The notes: generated by a model from the letters alone, not told the origin. Numbered from the stretch's first letter, positions 33,760 to 42,824 are shown. The stretch: DNA of 44,666 nt from an uncultured Pseudomonadota bacterium (GCA_937898635.1 CALEJW010000187.1:1-44666); one strand, 5' to 3'. Made by a program: numbers and translations.

Positions 33760-35028
33760 ATGAGCATGCAAAGACGGGAATTCCTCCGGGCAGGCGCCCT
33801 TGCGGCAATGGCGGGACTCGCCGGTTGCGCGGGGATGCCGGGCTCGGGAACGCGGGCGCGGGTGGTGGTGGTCGGGGGCGGCTACGGCGGCGCGACCGCT
33901 GCCAAGTACATCCGGCTCTTCGACCCTTCCATCGAGGTGGTGCTGGTCGAGCCCAACGAGGCGTTCATCTCGTGCCCGATCTCCAACCTGGTTCTCGGGG
34001 GCTTCAAGACGCTCGCCGACATCACGACGCCCTACACCGGGCTCGCGTCGAACCATGGCGTTCGCATCGTGCGGGACATGGCCACGGCCATCGACGCCGA
34101 CCGCAAGCAGGTCCGGCTCGCCCGGGGCGAGGCGCTCTCCTACGATCGCGTCATCGTCGGGCCGGGCATCGACTTCATCGCCGGCTCCATCCCGGCCATG
34201 GAGACGCCGGCAGGGCAGGCCCGCGTCATGCACGCCTGGAAGGCCGGCCCGCAGACCGTGGCGCTGCGCCGCCAGCTCGAGGAGATGCCCGACGGCGGCG
34301 TCTACATCCTCGCGGTGCCCCAGGCGCCGTACCGGTGCCCGCCGGGACCGTACGAGCGCGCCTGCCAGGTCGCGGCCTACTTCAAGGCGAGGAAGCCCAA
34401 GTCGAAGGTGCTGGTCCTCGACGCCAACGGCGACGTCACCTCCAAGGGACCGCTCTTCAAGAAGGCCTGGGCGGAGCTCTACAAGGGCATGGTCGAGTAC
34501 CGGGGCAACAGCAAGGCGGTGGACGTGGACCTCCGGGCCGGCGCGGTCAAGCTGGAGCTCGAGGACGTGAAGGGAGACGTCCTGAACGTGGTGCCGCCGA
34601 TGAAGTGCGGCAAGATCGCCGACGCGTTCATCACGGCCAACAACCGCTGGTGCGAGGTCGACTGGATCACCTACGAGTCCAAGGTGGCCAAGGGCGTGCA
34701 TCTCCTGGGCGACTCGACCCTGAGCGCCCCCGTGATGCCCAAGTCGGGGCACATGGCCAACGCGCACGGCAAGGCCTGCGCGGCCGCCGTGGTGGCGCTG
34801 CTCAACGGCGAGGCGCCGAACCCGTCGCCCACGCTCACCAACACCTGCTACAGCTTCGTCTCCGACTCGCAGGTCGTGCACGTGGCCTCGGTGCACAAGT
34901 ACGACGCGGCGGCGCGGACGATGAAGACGGTGCCGGGTTCCGGCGGCGTTTCCTCCGCGATGAACGAGCTCGAGGCGGGCTACGCCCTCAACTGGGCCCG
35001 CAACATCTGGGCCGACACCCTCGGGTGA
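33760..35028 (+). CDS. fccB: Flavocytochrome c sulfide dehydrogenase, flavoprotein subunit
   Basis: A 422-aa periplasmic FAD enzyme oxidising sulfide to sulfur. Twin-arginine signal QRREFLRAG at the N-terminus. FAD-binding VVVVGGGYGGATAAKY at ~35-50. C72 (FISCPISN) corresponds to the cysteine that holds FAD covalently; C193 (YRCPPGPY) and C363 (NTCYSFV) correspond to the redox-active disulfide. All three are kept, so it should be active. Residues 20-23 (LAGC) also form a lipobox, suggesting a Tat lipoprotein. ATG at 33760 follows AGGAGG; Met3 is an alternative. Ends in a strong terminator. Confidence 0.95.
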   Translation: MSMQRREFLRAGALAAMAGLAGCAGMPGSGTRARVVVVGGGYGGATAAKYIRLFDPSIEVVLVEPNEAFISCPISNLVLGGFKTLADITTPYTGLASNHGVRIVRDMATAIDADRKQVRLARGEALSYDRVIVGPGIDFIAGSIPAMETPAGQARVMHAWKAGPQTVALRRQLEEMPDGGVYILAVPQAPYRCPPGPYERACQVAAYFKARKPKSKVLVLDANGDVTSKGPLFKKAWAELYKGMVEYRGNSKAVDVDLRAGAVKLELEDVKGDVLNVVPPMKCGKIADAFITANNRWCEVDWITYESKVAKGVHLLGDSTLSAPVMPKSGHMANAHGKACAAAVVALLNGEAPNPSPTLTNTCYSFVSDSQVVHVASVHKYDAAARTMKTVPGSGGVSSAMNELEAGYALNWARNIWADTLG

Positions 35029-35048
35029 ACGCTGCGGCAGGCAGGACG

Positions 35049-35081
35049 CGCGCGGGCCGCCTCCGGGCGGCCCGCGCGTTT
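35049..35081 (+). terminator. Terminator after fccB
   Basis: Perfect 13-bp stem CGCGCGGGCCGCC/GGCGGCCCGCGCG, loop TCCG, followed by TTT. Confidence 0.88.
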
Positions 35082-35087
35082 CCGGGC

Positions 35088-35696
35088 TCAGGGGGCCGAG
35101 GCGAGGAATTCGGCGAGCGCCTTGACCTCGAGCTCGGTGAGCTTCGTGGCGATCGCGTGCATCACGGCGTTGTCGTTGGTGCGCTCGCGCTTGTCGAACT
35201 GCCGGAGCTGACCCTCGAGGTAGCGAGCCTGCTGGCCCGCGAGTCGCGGCAGCGTCTCGGTACCGTGGGCGTCGGGACCGTGGCAGGTCGCGCAGGCGGC
35301 GACCCCGGAATAGGGGTTGCCCCGCGCGTAGAGGAAGCGGCCGACGTCGGCGAGCGCGGCGTCCGAGACCGGGTGGGGATCGGCCTTCTGGGCGGCGAAG
35401 TAGGTCCCGAGCGCCGCGATTTCCTGGCCGCTGAGTCCCGCGACCATGTCGTTCATCGTCGAGCCCTTGCGGCGCCCGGACTGGAAATCCCGGAGCTGCT
35501 TGGCGAGGTAGGTCGCATTCTGCGTGGCGAGGCGCGGGAAGACCTCGCTCGAGCTCTCTCCGCTCATGCCGTGGCAGAGGAAACAGCGGCCCGAGACGAT
35601 CTTGCGGGCCCGCTCCGCGTCCGCTTCTCCGGCGCCGGCGCCGGAGGCAGGAAGGATGGCGAGAACGGCGGCGAGGACGAAAGGGCGGGCGATCAT
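35088..35696 (-). CDS. Dihaem cytochrome c4
   Basis: A 202-aa periplasmic protein with signal peptide (~1-22) and two cytochrome c domains: C38-F-L-C-H42 and C135-A-T-C-H139, each followed by an axial-Met region (STMNDM near 81-84; NAVMHAIA near 179). Typical of c4, which carries electrons to terminal oxidases. The start at 35696 (MIARPFVLAA) gives a clean signal peptide; the longer frame does not. Convergent with fccB, so it may take electrons from FccAB; this is inference. Confidence 0.95.
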   Translation of the reverse strand: MIARPFVLAAVLAILPASGAGAGEADAERARKIVSGRCFLCHGMSGESSSEVFPRLATQNATYLAKQLRDFQSGRRKGSTMNDMVAGLSGQEIAALGTYFAAQKADPHPVSDAALADVGRFLYARGNPYSGVAACATCHGPDAHGTETLPRLAGQQARYLEGQLRQFDKRERTNDNAVMHAIATKLTELEVKALAEFLASAP

Positions 35697-35721
35697 GTCA
35701 GAATCCGGGCGTGGGCGCTCG

Positions 35722-35730
35722 ATTGTAGCA
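35722..35730 (-). promoter_or_regulatory. Extended -10 promoter of cytochrome c4 gene
   Basis: Leftward TGC-TACAAT (35730-35722) followed by CG; no -35. Start near 35715, ~20 nt leader. Confidence 0.5.
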
Positions 35731-35854
35731 ACGGCGGTCCCGAGGGGAATACGGGAATCCGATCCCGTGTTGACCGCGTAGACTCCGGGCGGGGAAACCG
35801 AACCATGGGCATTTGCCGGAAACGGGCGCAAGGGCGCCGGAGCCACGGAACACG

Positions 35855-37174
35855 ATGACGCGACGCAAGATCCTCGTCCTGTTTCCCGACGAATGGGACC
35901 GCTCGATGGCCGCCCGCCAGGGCCGCGGCGATGACTACCGTTTCGAGGGATTCGACCTCTTCCGCTTCCCCGGTAACGCGCGGCTCTTCACCTTCGAGGT
36001 CTCGCGCTTCGTGGACCGGCTCGCCCGCAAGTACGCCCGCGAGGGTCTCGACGGCATCCTCACCTCCGACGAGCAGTTCGGGCCGGTGGTCGCCTCGCTC
36101 CTGGGCGAGCGCCTGGGGCTGCCCTGCACGCCGCTCGCGGCGGTCCTCACGGCCCAGCACAAGTACTACGCGCGCCTCGCGTTCGAGGCGTCGCTCCCGG
36201 AGTGCAACCCGCGCTTCGGCCTCGTTCCCCGCGACTTCCGCCGGGCGCGGGAGATTCCGCTCGCCTTCCCCTTTTTCGTGAAGCCGGTGAAGGCCGCGTT
36301 CTCGGTGCTCGCCCGGCGGGTGGATTCCTTTGCCGCCATGGAAAGGCACCTGCGCTTCAGCTGGTTCGAGCAGGCGATCATCGAGCGCCTCGTGAAGCCC
36401 TTCGGGGACGTGATGCGCGAGCATTCCGACTTCGTGGTCGAACCCTTCAGCATGCTCGCCGAGGAGATCGTCGACGGCGCGCAGGTGACGGTGAACGGCT
36501 TCGCGCGCCAGGGCGCGGTCACGATGCTCGGCGTGGTCGACTCGGTCATGTTCCCGCGGACCGACCATTTCCAGCGCTTCCAGTATCCCTCGGCGCTCCC
36601 GGCGCACCGGCAGGCGGCGGCGGAGGAAGTCGCCCGGCGCGCGCTCGCCGCGGTCGGCTTCACCCACGGGATGTTCAACGTGGAGCTGCGCCTGTGCGCG
36701 GCCACGGGCCACGCGAAGGTGATCGAGATCAACCCGCGGGCGGCGGGGCAGTTCTACGACCTCTTCGAGCGCGTGGACGGCTACAACCTCTTCGACGCGC
36801 TCGCGGACCTGGAGTCGGGGCGCGAGCCGGAAGTCCGCCGCCGCCAGGGGCGCGACGCCGTCGCCGCGAGCTTCGTGCTTCGCGACCTGGCGGGCGAGGG
36901 GCTGGGGCGCTGGCCCGAGCGCGGCGAGATCGCGCGGCTGCGTGAACGCCATCCGGAAGCGCGGATCATGGTCTATCCCAAGCGCGGCGCGGACCTGCGC
37001 CGCGAGGTCAAGTGGCTGGGAAGCTATCGCTACGGCGTGGTGAACCTCGGTGCCGCCGCGCCGGCGGATCTCTTCGCGGCCTACGCGAGGGTCCACGGCG
37101 ACATCGGCTTCCACCCCCGCGGCCGCGGCGCGGCGCGCGCCGGGGACCTGCTCGGGGAGTCCGCGGCGGACTGA
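35855..37174 (+). CDS. ATP-grasp domain protein of unknown substrate
   Basis: A 439-aa protein. N-terminal preATP-grasp Rossmann-like region (~1-100: RKILVLFPDEWD, DGILTSDEQFGPVVASLLGE), ATP-grasp fold from ~105 with the nucleotide lysine in PFFVKPVKAAFS (K143), hinge VVEPFSMLAEEIV, and Mg-binding FNVELRL (E277) and KVIEINPRAAGQ (E291, N293). ~330-439 is a C-terminal domain with YPKRGADLRREVKWLGSYRYG. It has the layout of carboxylate-amine ligases (biotin carboxylase/BacD-like), which make amide or peptide bonds. No neighbouring biosynthetic genes identify the product. ATG 35855 chosen over an upstream Met. Nearest plus-strand neighbours are unrelated. Confidence 0.85.
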   Translation: MTRRKILVLFPDEWDRSMAARQGRGDDYRFEGFDLFRFPGNARLFTFEVSRFVDRLARKYAREGLDGILTSDEQFGPVVASLLGERLGLPCTPLAAVLTAQHKYYARLAFEASLPECNPRFGLVPRDFRRAREIPLAFPFFVKPVKAAFSVLARRVDSFAAMERHLRFSWFEQAIIERLVKPFGDVMREHSDFVVEPFSMLAEEIVDGAQVTVNGFARQGAVTMLGVVDSVMFPRTDHFQRFQYPSALPAHRQAAAEEVARRALAAVGFTHGMFNVELRLCAATGHAKVIEINPRAAGQFYDLFERVDGYNLFDALADLESGREPEVRRRQGRDAVAASFVLRDLAGEGLGRWPERGEIARLRERHPEARIMVYPKRGADLRREVKWLGSYRYGVVNLGAAAPADLFAAYARVHGDIGFHPRGRGAARAGDLLGESAAD

Positions 37175-37186
37175 GCGCCCTTCCGG

Positions 37187-37768
37187 TCAGTCGCGAAGCC
37201 AGGCCTCCTCGAACCGCGCATGGGTCTTCGCGGTGAGGACGTGGTCGCGCCACGCGCCGTCGATGAAGAGGTAGTCGCGCGCGTAGCCCTCGCGGACGAA
37301 GCCGAGCCGCTCCAGGAGCCTCGCGCTGCGCTCGTTCTCGGGGCGATAGTTCGCCATCACGCGATGCAGGCGCAGCTGCCCGAAGGCGTAGTCGAGCGTC
37401 GCCGAGAGCGCCTCGCGCATGAGCCCGCGGCCCTCGTGCCGCCGGGCGACCTGGTAGCCGAGCACGCAGGCGCGGAACGGGCCTTTCACGATCTGGGTGT
37501 AGTTGCAGGTCCCGATCACCTCGGGGCCCGCCGGCGGCGGCGCGAGCATCACCCAGCGCACCGCGGTGCCCGCCTCGAACTCCCTTTCGTAGGCGGGCAG
37601 CGCCCGCGCCCAGTGCCCGGCGCCGAACCCGTCGCGCGGCGGCGGCGGGTGCCAGCGGTCGAGGTGGCCGACGTAGTTTTCCTCGAAGAAGCGGGCGAGC
37701 GCCTCCTCGAGTCCCGGGCGCGCGATGACCAGGCGCAGCCGTGGCGTCGCGATCTCGGGGAAGCTCAA
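37187..37768 (-). CDS. GNAT N-acetyltransferase, RimJ-like
   Basis: A 193-aa acetyltransferase using acetyl-CoA. The motif-A region reads GYQVARRHEGRGLMREAL, followed by YAFGQLRLHRVMANYRPENERSARLLERLGFVREGYARDY, all typical of the RimJ/RimL group (quoted across the motif). The N-terminal FPEIATPRLRLV fits a TTG start at 37768; there is no ATG nearby. It is the last gene of a leftward group (HerA-like ATPase, slmA, this gene; gaps 14 and 23 bases). Substrate unknown. Confidence 0.88.
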   Translation of the reverse strand: MSFPEIATPRLRLVIARPGLEEALARFFEENYVGHLDRWHPPPPRDGFGAGHWARALPAYEREFEAGTAVRWVMLAPPPAGPEVIGTCNYTQIVKGPFRACVLGYQVARRHEGRGLMREALSATLDYAFGQLRLHRVMANYRPENERSARLLERLGFVREGYARDYLFIDGAWRDHVLTAKTHARFEEAWLRD

Positions 37769-37791
37769 GGCGCGCCGCGTCTTCCCGGCGC

Positions 37792-38364
37792 TCAGGCCGA
37801 GAACACGCGCCAGTGCTGGGGCCAGCCGTCCGTGGGGGAGCGCTTGAAGCCGCTCTTGGCGAAGAGGTGCCAGCAGCCGATCACGTAGGCGATGAGCGTC
37901 GCGGCGTAGGCGTTCACGTCCCAGTCCGCGGGCAGCCGGCCGGCCGTGAGGGCGAGCCTCGCGCTCTGGCGCAGGCTCGCCTCGAGGCGATCGAGCAGCT
38001 GGTTCACGCGCGCCTGGAGCCGCTCGTCCTCGTTCACGAGGGCATCGCCCGTGAGCACGCGCGTCATGCCGGGATTCTTCTGCGCGAACCCGAGGAGGGT
38101 CACGACGGTGGATTCGATCTGCTTCATCGCGTCCTGCTCGTCGGCCTGGATGCGGTTCACCAGCGTGAAGAGCGTCTGCTCGATGAACTCGATGAGCCCC
38201 TCGTACATCTGCGCCTTGCTCGCGAAATGGCGGTAGAGGGCCGCCTCGGACACGTCGAGCCGCGCCGCGAGCAGCGCGGTGGTCACGCGCTCGGCCTTCG
38301 GCGCCTCGAGCATCGAGGCGAGGGTCTGCAGGATCTGGGCCTTGCGCTCCCCGGTCTTCGCCAT
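37792..38364 (-). CDS. slmA: Nucleoid occlusion factor SlmA (TetR fold)
   Basis: A 190-aa TetR-family protein. The N-terminal HTH reads ERVTTALLAARLDVSEAALYRHFASKAQMYEGLIEFIE, as in SlmA of beta- and gammaproteobacteria, and C-terminal helices include IGCWHLFAKSGFKRSPTDGW. SlmA binds chromosomal sites and blocks FtsZ assembly over the nucleoid. Normal length (~198). Identification rests on the HTH and the C-terminal WQLFAKSGFKRxP-like motif; a generic TetR regulator is the alternative. Confidence 0.88.
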   Translation of the reverse strand: MAKTGERKAQILQTLASMLEAPKAERVTTALLAARLDVSEAALYRHFASKAQMYEGLIEFIEQTLFTLVNRIQADEQDAMKQIESTVVTLLGFAQKNPGMTRVLTGDALVNEDERLQARVNQLLDRLEASLRQSARLALTAGRLPADWDVNAYAATLIAYVIGCWHLFAKSGFKRSPTDGWPQHWRVFSA

Positions 38365-38378
38365 GGGTCCCCCTTAGC

Positions 38379-39926
38379 TCAGCGGCGGCCGCCGAGGATC
38401 GACCCCAGCACGCCGCGAATGATGCGCCGACCGACCTCGCCACCCATCGCCCGGGCCGCGCTCTTGGCCGCGGCCTCCAGGGCCGTTTCCCGCGTCCTGC
38501 CCTTCGGGGCATCCCCGCCGGGGAACCCGAGCTTGCCGAGGAGCCCCCCGAGGCCGCCTGCGCCGGCCTCGGCCGGCCCGCCGGGGGCCGTCGCCTGTCC
38601 CTGCGTGCGCCCGGCCGCGCGGGCCGCGAGCGTCTCGTAGGCCGACTCGCGGTCCACGGCCTTCTCGTAGTGGCCCGCCACCAGCGAGGACTCGATGACC
38701 CGCCGCCGCTCCTCCGGGGTGATCGGCCCGATGCGCGAGCGCGGCGGAAGGACGAAGGCGCGCTCCACGGGATGCGGCCGGCCCTTCTCGTCGAGGAAGG
38801 ACACGAGGGCCTCGCCCACGCCCAGCTCCGTGATGGCCTTCGCCACGTCGAGCGCGGGGTTCTGGCGGAAGGTCGTCGCGGCCGCCTTCACCGCCTGCTG
38901 GTCCCGCGGCGTGAAGGCGCGCAGCGCGTGCTGCACGCGGTTGCCGAGCTGGCCCAGGACCGTGTCGGGAACGTCGAGCGGGTTCTGCGTGATGAACCAC
39001 ACGCTCACCCCCTTGGAGCGCACCAGGCGCACGACCTGCTCGATGCGATCGAGGAGTTCCTTCGGCGCGTCGTTGAACAGCAGGTGGGCCTCGTCGAAGA
39101 AGAACGCGAGGCGGGGCTTTTCCGGGTCGCCCGTCTCGGGCAGCTGCTCGAAGAGCTCCGAGAGGAGCCACAGCAGCATCGTGGCGTACACGCGGGGGCT
39201 CGAGAGCAGCCTGTCGGCGGCGAGGATGTTCACCACGCCCCGCCCGCCGACGGTCTGCATGAGGTCGTCGAGGGAGAGCGCGGGCTCGCCGAAGAACTTC
39301 TCCCCGCCCTGGGATTCCAGCGTGAGCAGGCCCCGCTGGATCGCACCGACGCTCGCCGTCGAGATGTTGCCGTACTGCGTCCGGAACTGCGCGGCGTTGT
39401 CTCCCGCGTGGCGCAGGAGGGCGCGAAGGTCCTTCAGGTCGAGGAGGGCGAGCCCGCCGTCGTCGGCGATCTTGAACACCGCCGCGAGGACACCCGCCTG
39501 CGTCTCGTTCAGGTCGAGGATGCGGGCGAGCAGGAGCGGGCCCATCTCTGAGACGGTCGCGCGCACCGGGTGGCCCTGCTCGCCGAAGACGTCCCAGAAG
39601 GCGACGGGACAGGCGAGGGGCGCGTGGTCCGCGAGTCCCAGCATCTTCACGCGCTCGGCCACCTTGGCATTGCCGCCGCCGGGCGCGGCAAGGCCCGCGA
39701 GGTCGCCCTTCACGTCCGCCATGAACACGGGGACGCCGATCGCGCTCAGGGACTCGGCGACCGTCTGCAGGGTGACCGTCTTGCCGGTGCCCGTCGCGCC
39801 GGCGATGAGGCCGTGGCGGTTCGCCATGCCCGGCAGCAAGCCGAGTTCGATGCCGGATTTCGCGACGACGAGGGGGGGCAGCACGGGATCGGCTCGGGCG
39901 GGAGGAGGTTGCGGGGATGTTACCAT
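38379..39926 (-). CDS. HerA-like ATPase, DUF853 (YjgR-like)
   Basis: A 515-aa P-loop ATPase. Walker A GATGTGKTVTLQT at ~43-55, Walker B LAFFFDEAHLLF near 271-282, and the RHEQVV-like sensor region VRLVRSKGVSVWFITQNP. The C-terminal ~100 residues are Gly/Ala/Arg-rich with GGLGGLLGKLGFPGG. Family members resemble the HerA/FtsK DNA translocases but have no proven role. ATG at 39926 lies 35 bases from the divergent yebC start. First gene of the leftward group. Confidence 0.93.
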   Translation of the reverse strand: MVTSPQPPPARADPVLPPLVVAKSGIELGLLPGMANRHGLIAGATGTGKTVTLQTVAESLSAIGVPVFMADVKGDLAGLAAPGGGNAKVAERVKMLGLADHAPLACPVAFWDVFGEQGHPVRATVSEMGPLLLARILDLNETQAGVLAAVFKIADDGGLALLDLKDLRALLRHAGDNAAQFRTQYGNISTASVGAIQRGLLTLESQGGEKFFGEPALSLDDLMQTVGGRGVVNILAADRLLSSPRVYATMLLWLLSELFEQLPETGDPEKPRLAFFFDEAHLLFNDAPKELLDRIEQVVRLVRSKGVSVWFITQNPLDVPDTVLGQLGNRVQHALRAFTPRDQQAVKAAATTFRQNPALDVAKAITELGVGEALVSFLDEKGRPHPVERAFVLPPRSRIGPITPEERRRVIESSLVAGHYEKAVDRESAYETLAARAAGRTQGQATAPGGPAEAGAGGLGGLLGKLGFPGGDAPKGRTRETALEAAAKSAARAMGGEVGRRIIRGVLGSILGGRR

Positions 39927-39961
39927 TAGCCCTCTCGAAACTGAATGCGCGACGAAGACCC

Positions 39962-40693
39962 ATGGCAGGTCACAGCAAGTGGGCGAACATCCAGCACCGC
40001 AAGGGCCGCCAGGACGCCAAGCGCGGCAAGATCTTCACCCGCCTCATCAAGGAAATCACGGTCGCGGCGCGGATGGGCGGCGGCGACCCCGACATGAATC
40101 CGCGGCTGCGCCTCGCCGTCGACAAGGCGACCGAGAACAACATGCCCAAGGACAACATCGAGCGCGCGATCAAGCGCGGCACCGGTGACCTGGACGGCGT
40201 GAACTACGAGGAGATCCGCTACGAGGGCTACGGCATCGGGGGTGCGGCGGTGATCGTCGACTGCCTGAGCGACAACCGCACGCGCACCGTCGCCGACGTC
40301 CGGCACGCCTTCTCCAAGCACGGCGGCAACCTCGGCACCGACGGCTCCGTCGCCTTCCTGTTCCGCCACTGCGGGCAGCTCCTCTTCGCGCCGGGCACGG
40401 ACGAGGAGAAACTTCTCGACGCGGCGCTGGAGGCCGGCGCCGAGGACGTCGTGGCGAGCGACGACGGCTCCCTCGAGGTGATCACGGCGCCGCACGATTT
40501 CCCGGCGGTGAAGGCCGCGCTCGACAAGGCGGGTTTGCGCGCGGAGGTGGCGGAGGTGACGATGAAGCCCGCCACGGAGATCGCGCTCGCCGGGGAGGAC
40601 GCCGCGCGCATGCAGAAGCTCCTCGACGCGCTGGAGTCGCTCGACGACGTGCAGGCGGTCTTCACCACCGCGGCCATGGACGAGACGCCCTAG
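39962..40693 (+). CDS. yebC: YebC/PmpR family (TACO1-like) regulator
   Basis: A 243-aa protein with the invariant start MAGHSKWANIQHRKGRQDAKR, RLRLAVDKATENNMPKDNIERAI and DVRHAFSKHGGNLGTDGSVAF. Homologues act as transcription regulators (PmpR) and as translation factors that ease proline-rich stalling. Classic neighbour of ruvC, 12 bases downstream, in the same operon. The start is fixed by the conserved N-terminus; extra upstream frame (from 39917) is not homologous. Confidence 0.96.
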   Translation: MAGHSKWANIQHRKGRQDAKRGKIFTRLIKEITVAARMGGGDPDMNPRLRLAVDKATENNMPKDNIERAIKRGTGDLDGVNYEEIRYEGYGIGGAAVIVDCLSDNRTRTVADVRHAFSKHGGNLGTDGSVAFLFRHCGQLLFAPGTDEEKLLDAALEAGAEDVVASDDGSLEVITAPHDFPAVKAALDKAGLRAEVAEVTMKPATEIALAGEDAARMQKLLDALESLDDVQAVFTTAAMDETP

Positions 40694-40705
40694 GGGCCGG
40701 CGGCG

Positions 40706-41227
40706 TTGCGCATCCTCGGCATCGACCCGGGACTGCGGGTCACCGGATTCGGCGTGATCGGCCGCGAGGGGCAGACCCTCGCCTATGTGACGAGCGGCTG
40801 CATCCGCACGCCGGCGGGCGAGGACCTGCCCAGGCGCATCCGCGTGATCCTCGACGGGCTCGCGGAAGTGATCGCCACGCACCGGCCGCAGCACGTGGCG
40901 ATCGAGAAGGTCTTCGTGAACGTCAATCCCCAGTCCACGCTGCTGCTGGGGCAGGCCCGGGGCGCGGCGCTCTCCGCGGCGGTGCTCGCGGACCTGCCCG
41001 TGGCGGAGTACACGGCGCTCCAGGTGAAGCAGGCGGTGGTCGGCAAGGGCAACGCGCACAAGGAGCAGGTCCAGGAGATGGTGAAGCGCCTGCTCAGGCT
41101 TTCCGGGAGCCCTTCGGCCGACGCCGCCGACGCGCTCGCCTGCGCCATCTGCCACGCCCACGGCGGCCTCGGACTCGGGGCCCTGCCCACGAAGGGCCTG
41201 CGGATGCGCCACGGGAGGCTCGCGTGA
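40706..41227 (+). CDS. ruvC: Holliday junction resolvase RuvC
   Basis: A 173-aa endonuclease that cuts Holliday junctions. Acidic catalytic set visible: D7 (GIDPGLRVTGFG), E67 (VAIEKVFVNVNPQST), D139 and D142 (SADAADALACAICHAH). TTG start at 40706 gives the standard MRILGIDPG. Stop overlaps the ruvA GTG (GTGA). Confidence 0.97.
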   Translation: MRILGIDPGLRVTGFGVIGREGQTLAYVTSGCIRTPAGEDLPRRIRVILDGLAEVIATHRPQHVAIEKVFVNVNPQSTLLLGQARGAALSAAVLADLPVAEYTALQVKQAVVGKGNAHKEQVQEMVKRLLRLSGSPSADAADALACAICHAHGGLGLGALPTKGLRMRHGRLA

Positions 41228-41796
41228 TCGGGCGGATCGCCGGCACGCTCGCGGAGAAGAACCCGCCCCAGGTGGTCGTCGTGGCGGGCGGCGTGGGCTA
41301 CGAGATCGACGTGCCCATGAGCACCTTCTACCACCTGCCGCGCACGGGCGAGGCGGTCGAGCTCCTCACCCACCTCGTGGTCCGCGAGGACGCGCACCTG
41401 CTCTTCGGCTTCCTCACGGCGGGCGAGCGCACCGCCTTCCGCCAGCTCATCAAGGTGAGCGGCGTGGGCCCCAAGGTGGCGCTCGCCGTGCTCTCGGGGC
41501 TCTCCGTCGAGGATCTCGCCGCCGCGGTCGCCGCCGAGGACGCCGCCCGCCTCACGCGCGTGCCGGGCATCGGCAAGAAGACGGCCGAGCGGCTGGTGCT
41601 CGAGCTTCGCGACAAGCTGCCCTCGGGGGCCGCGGCGTCGAAGAGCGCCGCGCCGCACGGCCCCGACGTCCTCAATGCGCTGCTCGGCCTTGGCTATAAT
41701 GCGCGCGAGGCGGCGATCGCGATCCGCGACCTGCCGCCCGACCTGGCGCTCGCCGACGCGATCCGCCAGGCACTCAAGGTGCTCGCCAAGCCGTGA
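41224..41796 (+). CDS. ruvA: Holliday junction branch migration protein RuvA
   Basis: A 190-aa junction-binding protein. Domain I (IGRIAGTLAEKNPPQVVV), domain II with helix-hairpin-helix pairs (KVSGVGPKVALAVLSGL and RVPGIGKKTAERLVLEL), flexible linker (~145-160) and domain III (LNALLGLGYNAREAAIAIRDL). GTG start coupled to ruvC; stop overlaps the ruvB GTG. Confidence 0.97.
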   Translation: MIGRIAGTLAEKNPPQVVVVAGGVGYEIDVPMSTFYHLPRTGEAVELLTHLVVREDAHLLFGFLTAGERTAFRQLIKVSGVGPKVALAVLSGLSVEDLAAAVAAEDAARLTRVPGIGKKTAERLVLELRDKLPSGAAASKSAAPHGPDVLNALLGLGYNAREAAIAIRDLPPDLALADAIRQALKVLAKP

Positions 41797-42824
41797 TCGA
41801 GACCGACCGCCTGATGACCGGGGCACCGGCTACGCCGCAGGAGGAGGGCGAGGAGAGGGCGCTTCGCCCGCGGAGCCTCGGCGAGTACGTCGGCCAGGCG
41901 AAGATCCGCGAGCAGCTCGAGATCTTCATCTCCGCGGCGCGCAACCGCGGCGAGGCCCTCGACCACGCGCTCCTCTTCGGCCCGCCGGGGCTGGGCAAGA
42001 CCACGCTCGCGCACATCATCGCCCGCGAGATGGGCGTGAACCTGCGCCAGACCTCGGGGCCCGTTCTCGAGCGCCCGGGCGACCTCGCGGCGATCCTCAC
42101 CAACCTCGAGCCCCGCGACGTGCTCTTCATCGACGAGATCCACCGCCTGAGCCCCGTCGTCGAGGAGATCCTCTATCCCGCCCTCGAGGACTTCCAGATC
42201 GACATCATGATCGGCGAGGGCCCGGCCGCGAGGAGCGTGAAGCTCGAGCTGCCTCCGTTCACGCTCGTCGGGGCGACCACGCGGGCCGGCATGCTCACGA
42301 ACCCGCTGCGCGACCGCTTCGGCATCGTCGCCCGCCTCGAGTTCTACACGCCGGAGGAGCTCACGCGCATCGTCACGCGCTCCTCGGGGCTGCTCGCGGT
42401 GGCGATCGAGGCCGGGGGCGCCACGGAGATCGCGCGCCGCGCGCGCGGGACGCCGCGCATCGCCAACCGCCTGCTCAGGCGCGTGCGCGACTTCGCCGAG
42501 GTGAAGCACGAGGGGCGCGTCACCGAGGAGATCGCCGACCTCGCCCTCAAGATGCTCGACGTCGACGTGATCGGCCTGGATCTCCTCGACCGCAAGCTCC
42601 TCCTCGCGATCGTCGAGAAGTTCGGCGGCGGGCCCGTCGGCGTGGAGAACCTCGCCGCCGCCATCGGCGAGGAGCGCGACACGATCGAGGACGTGCTCGA
42701 GCCCTTCCTCATCCAGCAGGGCTACCTCCAGAGGACGCCGCGCGGGCGCATGGCGACGGCGCTCACCTACCAGCACTTCGGCCTGCCCGGCGGGCCGGCG
42801 CAGGGCGGAGGGCTCTTCGGATGA
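41793..42824 (+). CDS. ruvB: Holliday junction branch migration ATPase RuvB
   Basis: A 343-aa AAA+ motor. Walker A FGPPGLGKTTLAH, Walker B VLFIDEIHRL, sensor TLVGATTRAGMLTNPLRDRFG and C-terminal winged-helix with DTIEDVLEPFLIQQGYLQRTPRGR. The tail carries a Gly-rich GLPGGPAQGGGLFG. GTG start overlaps ruvA; the stop overlaps the ybgC ATG by 4 bases. Confidence 0.97.
   Translation: MIETDRLMTGAPATPQEEGEERALRPRSLGEYVGQAKIREQLEIFISAARNRGEALDHALLFGPPGLGKTTLAHIIAREMGVNLRQTSGPVLERPGDLAAILTNLEPRDVLFIDEIHRLSPVVEEILYPALEDFQIDIMIGEGPAARSVKLELPPFTLVGATTRAGMLTNPLRDRFGIVARLEFYTPEELTRIVTRSSGLLAVAIEAGGATEIARRARGTPRIANRLLRRVRDFAEVKHEGRVTEEIADLALKMLDVDVIGLDLLDRKLLLAIVEKFGGGPVGVENLAAAIGEERDTIEDVLEPFLIQQGYLQRTPRGRMATALTYQHFGLPGGPAQGGGLFG

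Noticed and set aside
41695..41700. TATAAT inside ruvA
   Set aside because: Explained by the conserved codons for Gly-Tyr-Asn in domain III; no -35, and ruvB is already translationally coupled.
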